DNA of 64,000 bases from VXPQ01 sp965116435 (GTDB taxonomy: Bacteria > Bacteroidota > Rhodothermia > Rhodothermales > VXPQ01): assembly GCA_965116435.1 (NCBI GenBank), contig OZ220686.1:744001-808000 (forward strand). The letters run 5' to 3'. Of the stretch, positions 52,665-60,738 are shown one piece after another. The notes beneath the pieces were generated by a model that was not told where the DNA came from, ran no database searches, and saw only the letters and a program-made list of their open reading frames with translations. Position 1 is the first letter of the stretch. Each line of letters starts with the position of its first letter. The translations under genes were made by a program, and so were the position numbers.

Positions 52665-54044
52665 ATGCGTATGCGTCCCACCGATTCTTTTTCCATCGTC
52701 CGGCGCGGCGGCGAACGCCTGCTGCGCATCGCCGGGAGTCCGCCGGACGGCTTCGAGGGCGCGACCGACGCGGACGGAACGTACTACTGCCCGCTCCATG
52801 CCCGCCACGCGGCCCTGCTTCGGCAAACGCTCCCATGGACGGCCCCGGAACTCGTGGGCCTGCGCAAATCATTCGGGTTCGGAGACCGCCTGGGCCTCGC
52901 CACGCCCGGACACCTCGACGCCCTCGGCAACGTGCCGGACAGCGGTTTTTTTCCGGTCCTCGCGCAACAGTCCATGCGCGAAATGGCGCGCGCCCGCCGC
53001 AGTCCGCAGCAAGTCCTGGACGACGTAACCTGGGCCGTGCTCGAAACCGGATACCAGGACGGCTTCGGCTGCGACGCAGATCATGTCAAGACCGAGGCAG
53101 AAATAGACCGATGCGTCGACGCAGGGTTCATCGGGTTTACGCTGGACCCGGGGCGCTATGTGCGGTCCGGCGCGGATACGGACGACCCCTCCGCGCTCTG
53201 GCGTCAGATGGCGGAGCTGCCCTGGGACATCCTCCAGAGCAACCCGAAGGATCATCGGCGACGGTACGTGACCGGACCCGCGGCGCACGGCGCCCTTTCC
53301 GAAGAAACCTGGTTGCGGGCCGCCGTCAAGTACGGCGCGGCGGTGGCGCATGTGGCCCGGCTCCATGCGCACCTGCGCAGCCGATTTGGCGCAGCCCCCT
53401 TCGACCTCGAAGTGTCTGTGGATGAAACGGATACGCCCACCACCCCCGCGCAGCATCGCTTCATTGCGCTGGAACTGCACCGGCTGGGCGTTTCGTTTAT
53501 CGGGCTGGCGCCCCGGTTCGTCGGAGATTTTTACAAGGGGGTGGATTATGCGGGAGATACCGAGGCGTTTGCCCGGGACTACGCCGCGCACGCCGCCATT
53601 GCGGAAGAACTGGGTCCCTACAAGCTGAGCGTGCATTCCGGCAGCGACAAACTGGCCATCTACCCGTTGATCCAGCAGCGTACGCCCCGCTACGTGCACG
53701 TCAAGACCTCCGGCACCAGCTGGCTGGAGGCGTTGCGCGTGATTGCGCGCCATGCGCCCGGCCTGTTTCGCCGCATCCTGAACCTGGCCGTCGAAGGCTA
53801 CGCCGAGAACCGCCAAAGTTACCACCTCGACGGGCAGGTGGAATGCATCCCGGATGTGCCCGACGGCGCACTGGCCGGCTTGCTCGACGACCATCATGCC
53901 CGGCAGGTCGTCCATGTGGCGTTCGGCCCCGTCCTCGCACAACACTACGACGAAGCGTACGCCGCACTCGCCAAACAGGCCGACGCGCACCGGCAAGGCG
54001 TCCGCCAGCACTTCGAAAAACACCTGCGCCCGTTTCAGGGATAG
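52665..54044 (+). CDS. UxaE-like (tagaturonate/fructuronate epimerase family) protein
   Basis: It is a 459-residue protein resembling the UxaE family of sugar-acid epimerases. The FGFGDRLGLATPGHL signature is near residue 69, TGYQDGFGCDADHVK near 133, DLEVSVDETDTPTTP near 247, and IGLAPRFVGDFYKGVDY near 281. Histidine and acidic residues in these blocks could bind a divalent metal. It ends the iolA - iolC - aldolase run, 98 bases after the aldolase. No uronate isomerase or kdg genes are near, so the substrate may be an inositol- or keto-acid-derived sugar rather than tagaturonate. Confidence 0.72.
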   Translation: MRMRPTDSFSIVRRGGERLLRIAGSPPDGFEGATDADGTYYCPLHARHAALLRQTLPWTAPELVGLRKSFGFGDRLGLATPGHLDALGNVPDSGFFPVLAQQSMREMARARRSPQQVLDDVTWAVLETGYQDGFGCDADHVKTEAEIDRCVDAGFIGFTLDPGRYVRSGADTDDPSALWRQMAELPWDILQSNPKDHRRRYVTGPAAHGALSEETWLRAAVKYGAAVAHVARLHAHLRSRFGAAPFDLEVSVDETDTPTTPAQHRFIALELHRLGVSFIGLAPRFVGDFYKGVDYAGDTEAFARDYAAHAAIAEELGPYKLSVHSGSDKLAIYPLIQQRTPRYVHVKTSGTSWLEALRVIARHAPGLFRRILNLAVEGYAENRQSYHLDGQVECIPDVPDGALAGLLDDHHARQVVHVAFGPVLAQHYDEAYAALAKQADAHRQGVRQHFEKHLRPFQG

Positions 54045-54470
54045 CGCGGGGATAGCGCCCGCCCGGCGCCCCGCCTCGAGCCTGCCTTCGGGATGGGACT
54101 CTTGATAGGCAAAAAATTTGCACCTCAGATCTTTCTTCTCCGGCGCCCCGCCTCAAGCCTGCCTTCTGAGTACGACGCTTTGAGAGGCAAAAAAATTGCA
54201 CCTCAAATCTTTCTTCTCCGGCGCCCCGCCTCAAGCCTGTCTTCTGAGACGAGCGAAACGGGACAGGGCGGCTTGGAACGAAACGATTCCGAATGGAAAA
54301 ACATCCCGACGTATGCCAAAAACAAAAATGTAATGCTATTTACAAAAAGTAAGGAAATTATCAGAAAGTAAAGAAAATGAACCATATGTAAGAAATAATA
54401 TAAAAAGTAAGAAATCCAAAAAAATGTAAGGAATAAAAAGAAAAATCCGGAAATTCTGCCATGTGCATGA
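54045..54470. other. Convergent intergenic region: 77-bp repeats, then AT-rich stretch
   Basis: No gene is supported. The first part is a tandem repeat (54064-54250). The second (about 54300-54470) is strikingly AT-rich with GTAAGRAA-type motifs recurring about every 20-30 bases (for example near 54350, 54368, 54387, 54406 and 54427). It lies between the stops of the UxaE-like gene and lutC, so promoter function is unlikely. It may be inserted foreign DNA or a transcription-termination buffer. Confidence 0.6.
54064..54250. repeat. 77-78-bp direct repeats, two full units and a partial
   Basis: The units start with CGGCGCCCCGCCTCAAGCCT at 54064, 54141 and 54219, and contain GAGGCAAAAAAATTGCACCT-type sequence. 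The third stops after ~32 bases. They lie directly after the UxaE-like gene. Confidence 0.85.
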
Positions 54471-55220
54471 CTACGTAAGCAATACCAGCAGGCTGCGGGG
54501 GCCGTGTGCGCCGATCACAAGCGTCTGTTCTATATCTGCGGTTTTGGACGGACCGGCCACGAACACCCCGTAGCCCTCCCGAAACGCTTCGAGCCGGTCG
54601 CAGGCGACGTGCATATCCGGCACGATGGCGTTCCTGTCCAGCACAAGCACAAGATGCTGCGCCAGAAACGGGGCGGCCCGCGACCCCATGCCGGATTCGG
54701 GGAGCCATACGGCCCCGTTCTCCGCCACGCCGAATGCGCCGGGACATACCAGCACATCGAGGCGGGCCAGCGCATGCGCATCGGCGGCAGGGTCCAGCGC
54801 CCCAAAGGCCCATGCCGAACGCGCAGCGGCAATGGACGTCGCCCCTGGAAACACTTCCCGCACAGCAGCCTCCACACTCCCGGCCTCGAAGCCTCCCGCA
54901 CCCACATCCCCCGTCTTTACGCCTCCTGCGTCCATATCCCCCGCATCCACATCGCTCGCAGCCACGCTCCCGGCCTCCAGATTTTCCGCACCCATATCCC
55001 CGACCTCGACGCGGCGCACGATCGCAGCGGCCGCCTCCGCCGACGCCGCAAACCGGGAAACGAGGTCGCCGCTTGCCGTACCCTGCACCCCGACAATGGA
55101 CGGCAACGGCACGGCAGGCGGGCGCGCCCGCCGCACGGCCTCCAAAATAGCCCGCCTGGCTGGGGACGCAGGAAGCGCGCCCGATCCGGCCCGAATAGTA
55201 TGACGGGGGCCTTGCTTCAT
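54471..55220 (-). CDS. lutC: LUD-domain protein, L-lactate utilisation protein C
   Basis: It is a 249-residue LutC/YkgG-family protein, third component of the LutABC L-lactate oxidation complex in the cytoplasm. The C-terminal half carries the family blocks (VLVCPGAFGVAENGAVW, LVLVLDRNAIVPDMH, GYGVFVAGPSKTADIEQ, IGAHGPRSLLVLL). Between about residues 70 and 116 sits an inserted, degenerate 10-residue repeat (GDMxAGxVxA type) encoded by a 30-bp minisatellite. Homologues lack this, so the protein is longer than usual at that point. The ATG overlaps the lutB stop (ATGA). Confidence 0.85.
   Translation of the reverse strand: MKQGPRHTIRAGSGALPASPARRAILEAVRRARPPAVPLPSIVGVQGTASGDLVSRFAASAEAAAAIVRRVEVGDMGAENLEAGSVAASDVDAGDMDAGGVKTGDVGAGGFEAGSVEAAVREVFPGATSIAAARSAWAFGALDPAADAHALARLDVLVCPGAFGVAENGAVWLPESGMGSRAAPFLAQHLVLVLDRNAIVPDMHVACDRLEAFREGYGVFVAGPSKTADIEQTLVIGAHGPRSLLVLLT
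54872..55019 (-). repeat. 30-bp in-frame minisatellite inside lutC
   Basis: Four and a half units (starting at 54872, 54902, 54932, 54962 and 54992) share a CCAYAYCCCC start. Each encodes ten residues rich in Gly, Asp and Ala. Copy-number change keeps the frame. Confidence 0.75.
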
Positions 55221-56764
55221 CCCTTCCCCCGCTCAGCGGCATACCATGCCCCAAACGACCGACCCGGGCAAGACGGCATTTCCCGCGCCCGCCCCCACGC
55301 ATTCCAGGGGCCGTACAGCAAACGCCGCGGAGCATGCCGCAACACGCCCCGCACCAACCGGCCCGCAAACCGGTACCGACGCGGGCTTCGGGCAATCCAC
55401 CCGGCTATGCGCATCCCCCATCGCTTGCGGCGGGAAACGTATCCCTCGTGCGCCGCCACCTGCCGCCACCGGTGCAATTGGGCGTGAATATCGATCTTGA
55501 CCGGGCACACATCGCTGCACGAACCGCACAGGGACGACGCAAACGGCAACGAAGCATAGCGTTTCATGTCCATGGCCGGCGCCAGAATCGCCCCGATTGG
55601 GCCGGACGGGATTGCGTCGTAGCTATGGCCGCCGCTGCGGCGATACACCGGGCAGGTATTGAGGCACGCCCCGCACCGGATGCACTTGAGCGCGGCCCGA
55701 AAATCCTCCTGCGCAAGGCGGCGGGCACGCCCGTTGTCCACCAGCACGATGTGCAGTTCGCGGCCCGGCGCCGGACGGCGAAAATACGATGTGTAGACAG
55801 ACAGAGGCTGCCCCGTCGCGCTGCGGGCCAAAAGGCGCAGGAATACGCCAAGATGCTCCGGCCTCGGAATCAGTTTCTCAAGGCCCATGCACGCGATATG
55901 CACCGGGGCGAGGTGAGCGCCCAGGTCCGCATTGCCTTCGTTGGTGACCACCGCCAGCGCCCCCGTAGACGCTACGGCGAAATTGACCCCCGTAATGGCG
56001 GCGTCCGCGGCCAGAAACCGGGCCCGCAAGTCCTGCCGCATCGCGCCGGCCAGCAAGCGCGGGTCGGACGCTTCGGCGGGCGTGCCCAGTTTTTCATGGA
56101 ACAGGGCGGCGATTTCCTCCTTGCGAACATGGATCGCCGGGGCCACCAGATGGCTCGGCGGTTCTTCGCGGAGCTGCACGATGCGTTCTCCGAGGTCCGT
56201 ATCCACGACGTCGAAGCCGCGCGTTTCAAGGTACGGGTTCAGGCCGCATTCCTCCGTCAGCATGGATTTGCTCTTGACCACGCGGCGGACATCCCGCGCA
56301 CGGAGCAGTTCGCATACGATGCGGTTGTGCTCGGCGGCGTCGGCGGCCCAGTGGACCTGCGCCCCGTTCGCCGTCGCCGCCTCCTCGAATTCGGTCAGGT
56401 ATTCATCCAACCGGGACAGCGTATGCTCCTTGATCTGCGAAGCCAGCGCACGCAACTGCTCCCACCCCTCCACGCGCCCGGCCGCCACATCCCGCTTGCC
56501 GCGAATGCGCCAGAGCACGGCGTCGTGCCAGTCGGTCTGCCCGGCGTCCGCCAGAAAGCGCGCCGCCCGATCTGCATGATTTTCCAGGACCGCATGATTT
56601 TCCGGGGCGGCATGGCTCTCCAGGGCAGCGTGACTCTCCGGGGCGGCATGGTTTTCCGGGGCAACATGATTCGCCGCAGCCGCATGATTCGCCGCAGCCG
56701 CATGGTTCGTCGCAGCGGGACGATCCCCGGCGACGACACGAGTTCCGGCGCACAGGTCATGCAT
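55217..56764 (-). CDS. lutB: Iron-sulfur protein, L-lactate utilisation protein B
   Basis: It is a 515-residue LutB/LldF-family protein: N-terminal LUD-like domain, then two [4Fe-4S] motifs (CIRCGACLNTCPVYRRSGG near residue 325 and CGSCSDVCPVKID near 375), then a DUF3390-type tail. The start at 56764 overlaps the lutA stop (ATGCATGA); an in-frame ATG seven codons upstream would add residues with no support. Residues ~15-65 hold a 6-residue repeat ([N/S]HAAPE, eight units) from an 18-bp minisatellite, absent from normal homologues. It passes electrons from lactate with LutA and LutC. Confidence 0.88.
   Translation of the reverse strand: MHDLCAGTRVVAGDRPAATNHAAAANHAAAANHVAPENHAAPESHAALESHAAPENHAVLENHADRAARFLADAGQTDWHDAVLWRIRGKRDVAAGRVEGWEQLRALASQIKEHTLSRLDEYLTEFEEAATANGAQVHWAADAAEHNRIVCELLRARDVRRVVKSKSMLTEECGLNPYLETRGFDVVDTDLGERIVQLREEPPSHLVAPAIHVRKEEIAALFHEKLGTPAEASDPRLLAGAMRQDLRARFLAADAAITGVNFAVASTGALAVVTNEGNADLGAHLAPVHIACMGLEKLIPRPEHLGVFLRLLARSATGQPLSVYTSYFRRPAPGRELHIVLVDNGRARRLAQEDFRAALKCIRCGACLNTCPVYRRSGGHSYDAIPSGPIGAILAPAMDMKRYASLPFASSLCGSCSDVCPVKIDIHAQLHRWRQVAAHEGYVSRRKRWGMRIAGWIARSPRRYRFAGRLVRGVLRHAPRRLLYGPWNAWGRAREMPSCPGRSFGAWYAAERGKG
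56574..56717 (-). repeat. 18-bp in-frame minisatellite in lutB
   Basis: Eight consecutive 18-base units (for example GCATGATTTTCCGGGGCG) encode the hexapeptide series NHAAAA, NHVAPE, NHAAPE, SHAALE and so on near the LutB N-terminus. Two adjacent units are identical, so a recent slip is likely. Confidence 0.88.
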
Positions 56765-57494
56765 GGCTTGCCTCGCCGCTTCCATTCAGAATCTCGGCCA
56801 CATGCACCACCCGAAGCGGCAAATTCCGGCGACGAATCAACCCTTCGAGATGCATCAGGCAGGACATATCGGTCCCCGTAACGACCTCGACGCCCTGCCG
56901 CAGATGGTCTTCGAGCCGGTCGGCGCCCATCCGCACCGAAACCGCCTCTTCCTGCACGGCGAACATCCCCCCGAAGCCGCAACATTCGTCCGGGCGGTCC
57001 AGCGCCACCCGCTCCAACCCGTCCACCATATCCAGCAGGCGGGCCACGCGATCCAGCGACGGCGCCTTCCGCTCCTGTATCTCCGAGGCCGGCCCCAGGC
57101 GCAACCCCCGCAGACCATGGCAGGAAGCATGCACGCCCACGCGGCGGGGAAAGGATACGCGGAGGCGCTCCACCCGCAACACATCCACCAGAAACTGGCA
57201 CAGTTCGTAATACCGAACGCCGGACGTCCGTTCGACATGCTCCCTGAGGTGCAACACGCAGCTCCCCGAAGGCCCCACCACATAGTCGAATCCTCCGAAA
57301 CAGGCCGCGGCATGGCGGTGCGTGGCCTCGGCCTCCCCGGCCCATCCGGCATTCGCCATAGGCTGCCCGCAACAGGTCTGCTCCCGGGGATACGCCACAT
57401 CGCAGCCAAGGCGCTCCAGCAGTTCGAGCGTCGCCACCGCCACCTGCGGATAGAACTGATCAATATAACAGGGCACAAACAACCCAACCTTCAT
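56757..57494 (-). CDS. lutA: Fe-S oxidoreductase, L-lactate utilisation protein A
   Basis: It is a 245-residue LutA/GlcF-like protein with two CCG domains (TCCGQPMANAG near residue 40 and ECCGFGGMFAVQEE near 172) that bind a catalytic iron-sulfur cluster. Start at 57494 (MKVGLFVPCYIDQFYP) is the standard LutA N-terminus; the longer open frame adds an unsupported extension. First gene of lutABC. No lactate permease or LutR-type regulator is seen nearby. Confidence 0.9.
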   Translation of the reverse strand: MKVGLFVPCYIDQFYPQVAVATLELLERLGCDVAYPREQTCCGQPMANAGWAGEAEATHRHAAACFGGFDYVVGPSGSCVLHLREHVERTSGVRYYELCQFLVDVLRVERLRVSFPRRVGVHASCHGLRGLRLGPASEIQERKAPSLDRVARLLDMVDGLERVALDRPDECCGFGGMFAVQEEAVSVRMGADRLEDHLRQGVEVVTGTDMSCLMHLEGLIRRRNLPLRVVHVAEILNGSGEASHA

Positions 57495-57510
57495 CGCAAA
57501 ATGCCTCCGG

Positions 57511-57789
57511 CTATTCCTCGTCGCCAATGCGCATCCTGCACCCTGGCGGCACATTGCCTTGCGCCATGTCGCCCGTCAGCTCGGCAAGGCCGTCAATGCG
57601 CTCGCTTAGGTCGTCGATACGCCCGTTTACAGCGGCAAACCCGTCTTGCAACATCTTGTTTATCGCCTGAATGTCCGCTTTTTCCGCCCACTTGTCGTCT
57701 GCTTTGTCTTTGCGGCGCATTGAGAAAAATGCAATCAGCAACGACAGGATTGCCACAGCAAGAATTCCTGTATCTACGATTACAGACAT
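57511..57789 (-). CDS. Small membrane-anchored coiled-coil protein, unknown function
   Basis: It is 92 residues: an N-terminal transmembrane helix (about 7-24, ILAVAILSLLIAFFSM), a basic stretch (RRKDKADDK), then a short coiled coil with heptads (INKMLQDGFAAVNGRIDDLSERIDGLAELTG). The plan resembles the three larger coiled-coil proteins at 60739-62873. Composition is slightly poorer in GC than lutA, whose start lies 16 bases beyond this gene's stop on the same strand. Function unknown. Confidence 0.6.
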   Translation of the reverse strand: MSVIVDTGILAVAILSLLIAFFSMRRKDKADDKWAEKADIQAINKMLQDGFAAVNGRIDDLSERIDGLAELTGDMAQGNVPPGCRMRIGDEE

Positions 57790-57825
57790 CTTTCCGGGGA
57801 TTTAGGTATCTTGGCAGATAGCGCT

Positions 57826-58098
57826 ATGCCCACACACGAGGATACGCCCATGCCAGACCTGCTCAAAGACATGGAGGCATACGAAGCCAAGATACGCGAT
57901 CTTGAGGTAAACCACTTTGGGAAGTGGGTTGTCTTCCATGACGAAATTTTTTGCGGAGAGTACGAAACCTTTGAAGAGGCAGCAGCAGATGCGGTAAAAC
58001 GCTTCGGACGTGGCCCATATCTGATTCGTTGCGTCGGTGCACCACCGCTAACGCTACCTGCTTCTGTGCTATATAACCCCGTCCATGCCTTCGATTGA
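57826..58098 (+). CDS. DUF5678-like small protein
   Basis: It is a 90-residue protein. Residues ~25-65 (HFGKWVVFHDEIFCGEYETFEEAAADAVKRFG) read like the short DUF5678 alpha/beta unit, then GRGPYLIRCVG. An in-frame TTG 15 bases upstream is less likely as start, and ATG at 57850 is possible. Its 3' end overlaps the protease gene by 14 bases; such pairs of a small DUF5678-like protein and a retropepsin-like protein recur in bacteria as far as I recall. Role unknown. Confidence 0.6.
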   Translation: MPTHEDTPMPDLLKDMEAYEAKIRDLEVNHFGKWVVFHDEIFCGEYETFEEAAADAVKRFGRGPYLIRCVGAPPLTLPASVLYNPVHAFD

Positions 58099-58531
58099 AC
58101 TCCGACCTGGGCCGGATAACCTTGTTGGATACGGCCCAACGCTTCCAGTACAAATCGGATTCGATCCTCAGTTTTCGCCTGGGGTCAGGGCCAATTTGCC
58201 AACAGGGGCCTTCGATGCCTTGATAGACACTGGGGCATGGATTAGTTGCATCGACAGCCAATTGGCTATGTCGCGGGCCTTGCCAATAGTAAACAGGGAA
58301 CAGATGTCTGGGGTCCATGGGCGTTTGGAAGTAAACATGCATCTTGCCCAACTTTTCGTCCCGGGGCTTGGTATTACAATCTATGGCCAGTTTGCAGGCG
58401 TACATCTCCAAGCCGGTGGTCAACCTCATCAGGCACTCCTTGGAAGAACGTTCCTCCGCGGTCTCAAGATGGTCTATGACGGAAAGAAAGGATTCGTAAC
58501 TTTAGGCAACGCAACCGTAGGTAATCCATGA
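58085..58531 (+). CDS. Retropepsin-like aspartic protease
   Basis: It is a 148-residue single-domain aspartyl protease. The active-site loop ALIDTGAWISCID (near residue 44) has the DTGA motif, and a C-terminal ALLGRTFLRG block matches the psi-loop of retroviral-type enzymes. A dimer would be needed for activity. No signal peptide or membrane anchor is present. It overlaps the DUF5678-like gene and, by ATGA, the methyltransferase, so the three are cotranscribed. Substrate unknown. Confidence 0.7.
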   Translation: MPSIELRPGPDNLVGYGPTLPVQIGFDPQFSPGVRANLPTGAFDALIDTGAWISCIDSQLAMSRALPIVNREQMSGVHGRLEVNMHLAQLFVPGLGITIYGQFAGVHLQAGGQPHQALLGRTFLRGLKMVYDGKKGFVTLGNATVGNP

Positions 58532-59361
58532 CAAACCCGAGTACCGACCCTATCTACACCATGGGACGCAGCGAAGGAGAAACCGAACGCCTTATTTCCC
58601 AGTCGCTGCTCTACGAAGGCGTCACGCTGCGGTTCTTCCGGGAAGCAGGCGTCGCGCCGGGCATGAAGGCGCTGGATATCGGCAGCGGCGCGGGAGACGT
58701 GTCGCTGGCCCTTGCGGGAATCGTAGGCCCGGAAGGCCATGTAACCGGCGTGGACATGAACCCGCAGATTCTGGACACCGCCCGGGCGCGCGCCGAAGCC
58801 GCCGGACACAAACACGTCGAATTCGTGGCGGGCGACGCCCGTACGCTGGACCTCGGAAACGACTTCGACGTCGTGGCGGGACGCCTTGTGCTCATGTACA
58901 TGGCCGACCCCGTGGAAGCCCTGAAAGGATTCGCGCAACGCCTCCGCCCCGGCGGCGTCGTGGCGTTTCAGGAAGCGGACCTGGAGCGATACCGCACCTT
59001 CGAAAATCCCGATACGCCGCTCATGAACCAACTGACGGACTGGGTGCTTGAGGTGTTCGAGCAGTCCGGAGCCGCTACGGACATGGGCTTCCGCTTGTAC
59101 CAGGCCTTCGTGGACGCAGGCTTGCCCGCCCCGACGATGCACTACGAAGCGCTCCTGGGCGGCGCGGACACATGGACCGGATATCCGTACGCCGTGCAAG
59201 CCTTCGCAAGCTTCCTCCCCCTCTTCGAACAGTTCGGGATTGCAACCGCCGAAGACGTAGGGCTGGATACGCTGGAAGAACGCCTCAAGGAAGAAGTAAA
59301 AACAGCGAAACGCCCGCTCCTCCTGCCCCCCCATGTAACAGCGTACGCACGGGTGGGGTAA
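58528..59361 (+). CDS. Class I SAM-dependent methyltransferase
   Basis: It is a 277-residue methyltransferase: motif I ALDIGSGAGDVSLALA near residue 48, acidic GVDMNP at the end of strand 2, DARTLDLGNDFDVV, and RLRPGGVVAFQEAD (post-motif strand). The C-terminal third (about 170-277) is a helical substrate lid as in small-molecule methyltransferases of the UbiE/menaquinone type. Starts at an ATGA overlap with the protease gene. Acceptor unknown. Confidence 0.82.
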   Translation: MTNPSTDPIYTMGRSEGETERLISQSLLYEGVTLRFFREAGVAPGMKALDIGSGAGDVSLALAGIVGPEGHVTGVDMNPQILDTARARAEAAGHKHVEFVAGDARTLDLGNDFDVVAGRLVLMYMADPVEALKGFAQRLRPGGVVAFQEADLERYRTFENPDTPLMNQLTDWVLEVFEQSGAATDMGFRLYQAFVDAGLPAPTMHYEALLGGADTWTGYPYAVQAFASFLPLFEQFGIATAEDVGLDTLEERLKEEVKTAKRPLLLPPHVTAYARVG

Positions 59362-59457
59362 AGGGTGCACTCCACGATAACTACCTGATTTCTTCCAGCC
59401 AGGCGAGCGACGAGGAATCTGTTCCGGCTGGATGCAACAAGGCCCGCCCCACAGCGC

Positions 59458-59560
59458 CTAATACCCGAGCCTCTCGAATTCCTTGCAGGCCGACTCCAGC
59501 GATGGAGGAGCAGGTAGCCTCAGCTTGTTGCGGCGACACATCCCGACCAATTCTTCAACG
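59458..59560 (-). pseudogene. Out-of-frame C-terminal segment of the AAA ATPase
   Basis: Past the ATPase stop at 59520, a different frame continues to TAG at 59458. It encodes VEELVGMCRRNKLRLPAPPS then SLESACKEFERLGY, which follows naturally from the in-frame LRLSELVADR. I read it as the original C-terminus, cut off by a frameshift near 59540-59565. Confidence 0.5.
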
Positions 59561-60671
59561 CGCGATCCGCCACCAACTCCGACAATCTGAGGGTGGTGTT
59601 TTCGGAGAGACCGTTCCTGATTTCTTTCGCGATCTTCCCCGCTCTGGCGGGTCCTGAATTTTCGCGCGTCATCAGAACGCCGCTCTTTATCCCGATGTAA
59701 TCGATGTATTCGGGATGATGCGAACACATGACAACCTGATGCAGCGATGTGCCGCATAGTTCTTCTACGGTCCTTAACCAAGGCCTGATTTCGGCAAGCG
59801 CGACGTAGTTTTCGGGCTCGTCGATCAAGAGGGTATACCCGTTGCCCGTTGCAAAGCAGGTCAGGGCGTACAGGGCGCTGAGCGCGCGCTGCCCGTCCGA
59901 CGCCTCGTCCATGCGAAGCTCATAGGGTGCGCCGCCTTCGCGAAACGCCATCATAAGCGCCTTGGTATCTCGCCCTACCTTTTCTACGCGGAGTCTGTGG
60001 AACCCGTCGATAACGTCTCGCATGGCCTCCGTGTACTCGTCATTTAGGTCCGGGTATTCTTGATGCATATAGCGATACCAGCCGGAGAAATTTCGTCCGT
60101 CCCGGCGAAGCATTTCGTCTTCCGTCGGCGATTCCGGCTCGAATTTATTCGGATACAACCCGCATATGATCACTTTGCGCATGAAATCCAAAAACCGCGA
60201 GAGGCGCCGGTTGTCCCGCCGCTCAGTCACGCGCGCCAGCGCGGATTCCGTCCAGTCCGACCCGAAAGAGGGCCCCGCGGAATGGTCGTCCCGATACAAC
60301 TGCACCTCTCCGTTCGTAAAAAGGAACAAATTTTCCCCGTTCGCGGTCAAGCGCTCGTCGATACGGGCGCGTTGCCTGCTTTTTTCGTGCTCCACATCCA
60401 TGCGATAAACGTACGTATCGCTCCCCAGCTCCACCTCGATCTCGAACGCCTGGATATCGCGGGATTGCCAGCGAGTAAGGGTTTCCGTCGGAAAAACGAA
60501 GGCGTCGGTTACTTTCGCCGTACCCCGCAAAAGCGCCTGGATCGCAAACACGATATCCAGAATGGCGGTCTTGCCCGCTCCGTTCCGGCCCAGCAACAGC
60601 GTTAGCGGATCCAGACCCACCTCGAAATTCACGAAGCACTTGTAGTTGTCAACGTATAGTCGCTTGATCAT
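59520..60671 (-). CDS. AAA family ATPase (RecF/SMC-like), C-terminus apparently frameshifted
   Basis: It is a 383-residue cytoplasmic ATPase from the start at 60671 (MIKRLYVDNYKCF; six codons longer from 60689). Walker A is GRNGAGKT near residue 28, the signature-like DEASDGQRALSALYAL is near 257, Walker B is TLLIDEPEN near 281, and the switch His is in MCSHHPEYID. This layout matches AAA_15/AAA_21 single-gene ATPases, some of which act in phage defence, but no nuclease or partner effector is adjacent. The reading frame ends in NWSGCVAATS, while a better C-terminus lies in another frame. The three coiled-coil genes lie upstream on the same strand. Confidence 0.75.
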   Translation of the reverse strand: MIKRLYVDNYKCFVNFEVGLDPLTLLLGRNGAGKTAILDIVFAIQALLRGTAKVTDAFVFPTETLTRWQSRDIQAFEIEVELGSDTYVYRMDVEHEKSRQRARIDERLTANGENLFLFTNGEVQLYRDDHSAGPSFGSDWTESALARVTERRDNRRLSRFLDFMRKVIICGLYPNKFEPESPTEDEMLRRDGRNFSGWYRYMHQEYPDLNDEYTEAMRDVIDGFHRLRVEKVGRDTKALMMAFREGGAPYELRMDEASDGQRALSALYALTCFATGNGYTLLIDEPENYVALAEIRPWLRTVEELCGTSLHQVVMCSHHPEYIDYIGIKSGVLMTRENSGPARAGKIAKEIRNGLSENTTLRLSELVADRALKNWSGCVAATS

Positions 60672-60738
60672 CTGCCCCCGGGGATGCATTGTCGTAGACG
60701 CACCGTATACCGCCCACTTTGCACAGCGGTTTCCCGCT

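Noticed and set aside
54064..54250. CRISPR-like or attachment-site repeats
   Set aside because: The 77-bp units abut directly, no spacers and no integrase are present.
59520..60671. Complete phage-defence system (ATPase plus effector)
   Set aside because: The ATPase could belong to such a family, but no nuclease, reverse transcriptase or toxin gene is adjacent. The coiled-coil array is not a known effector.
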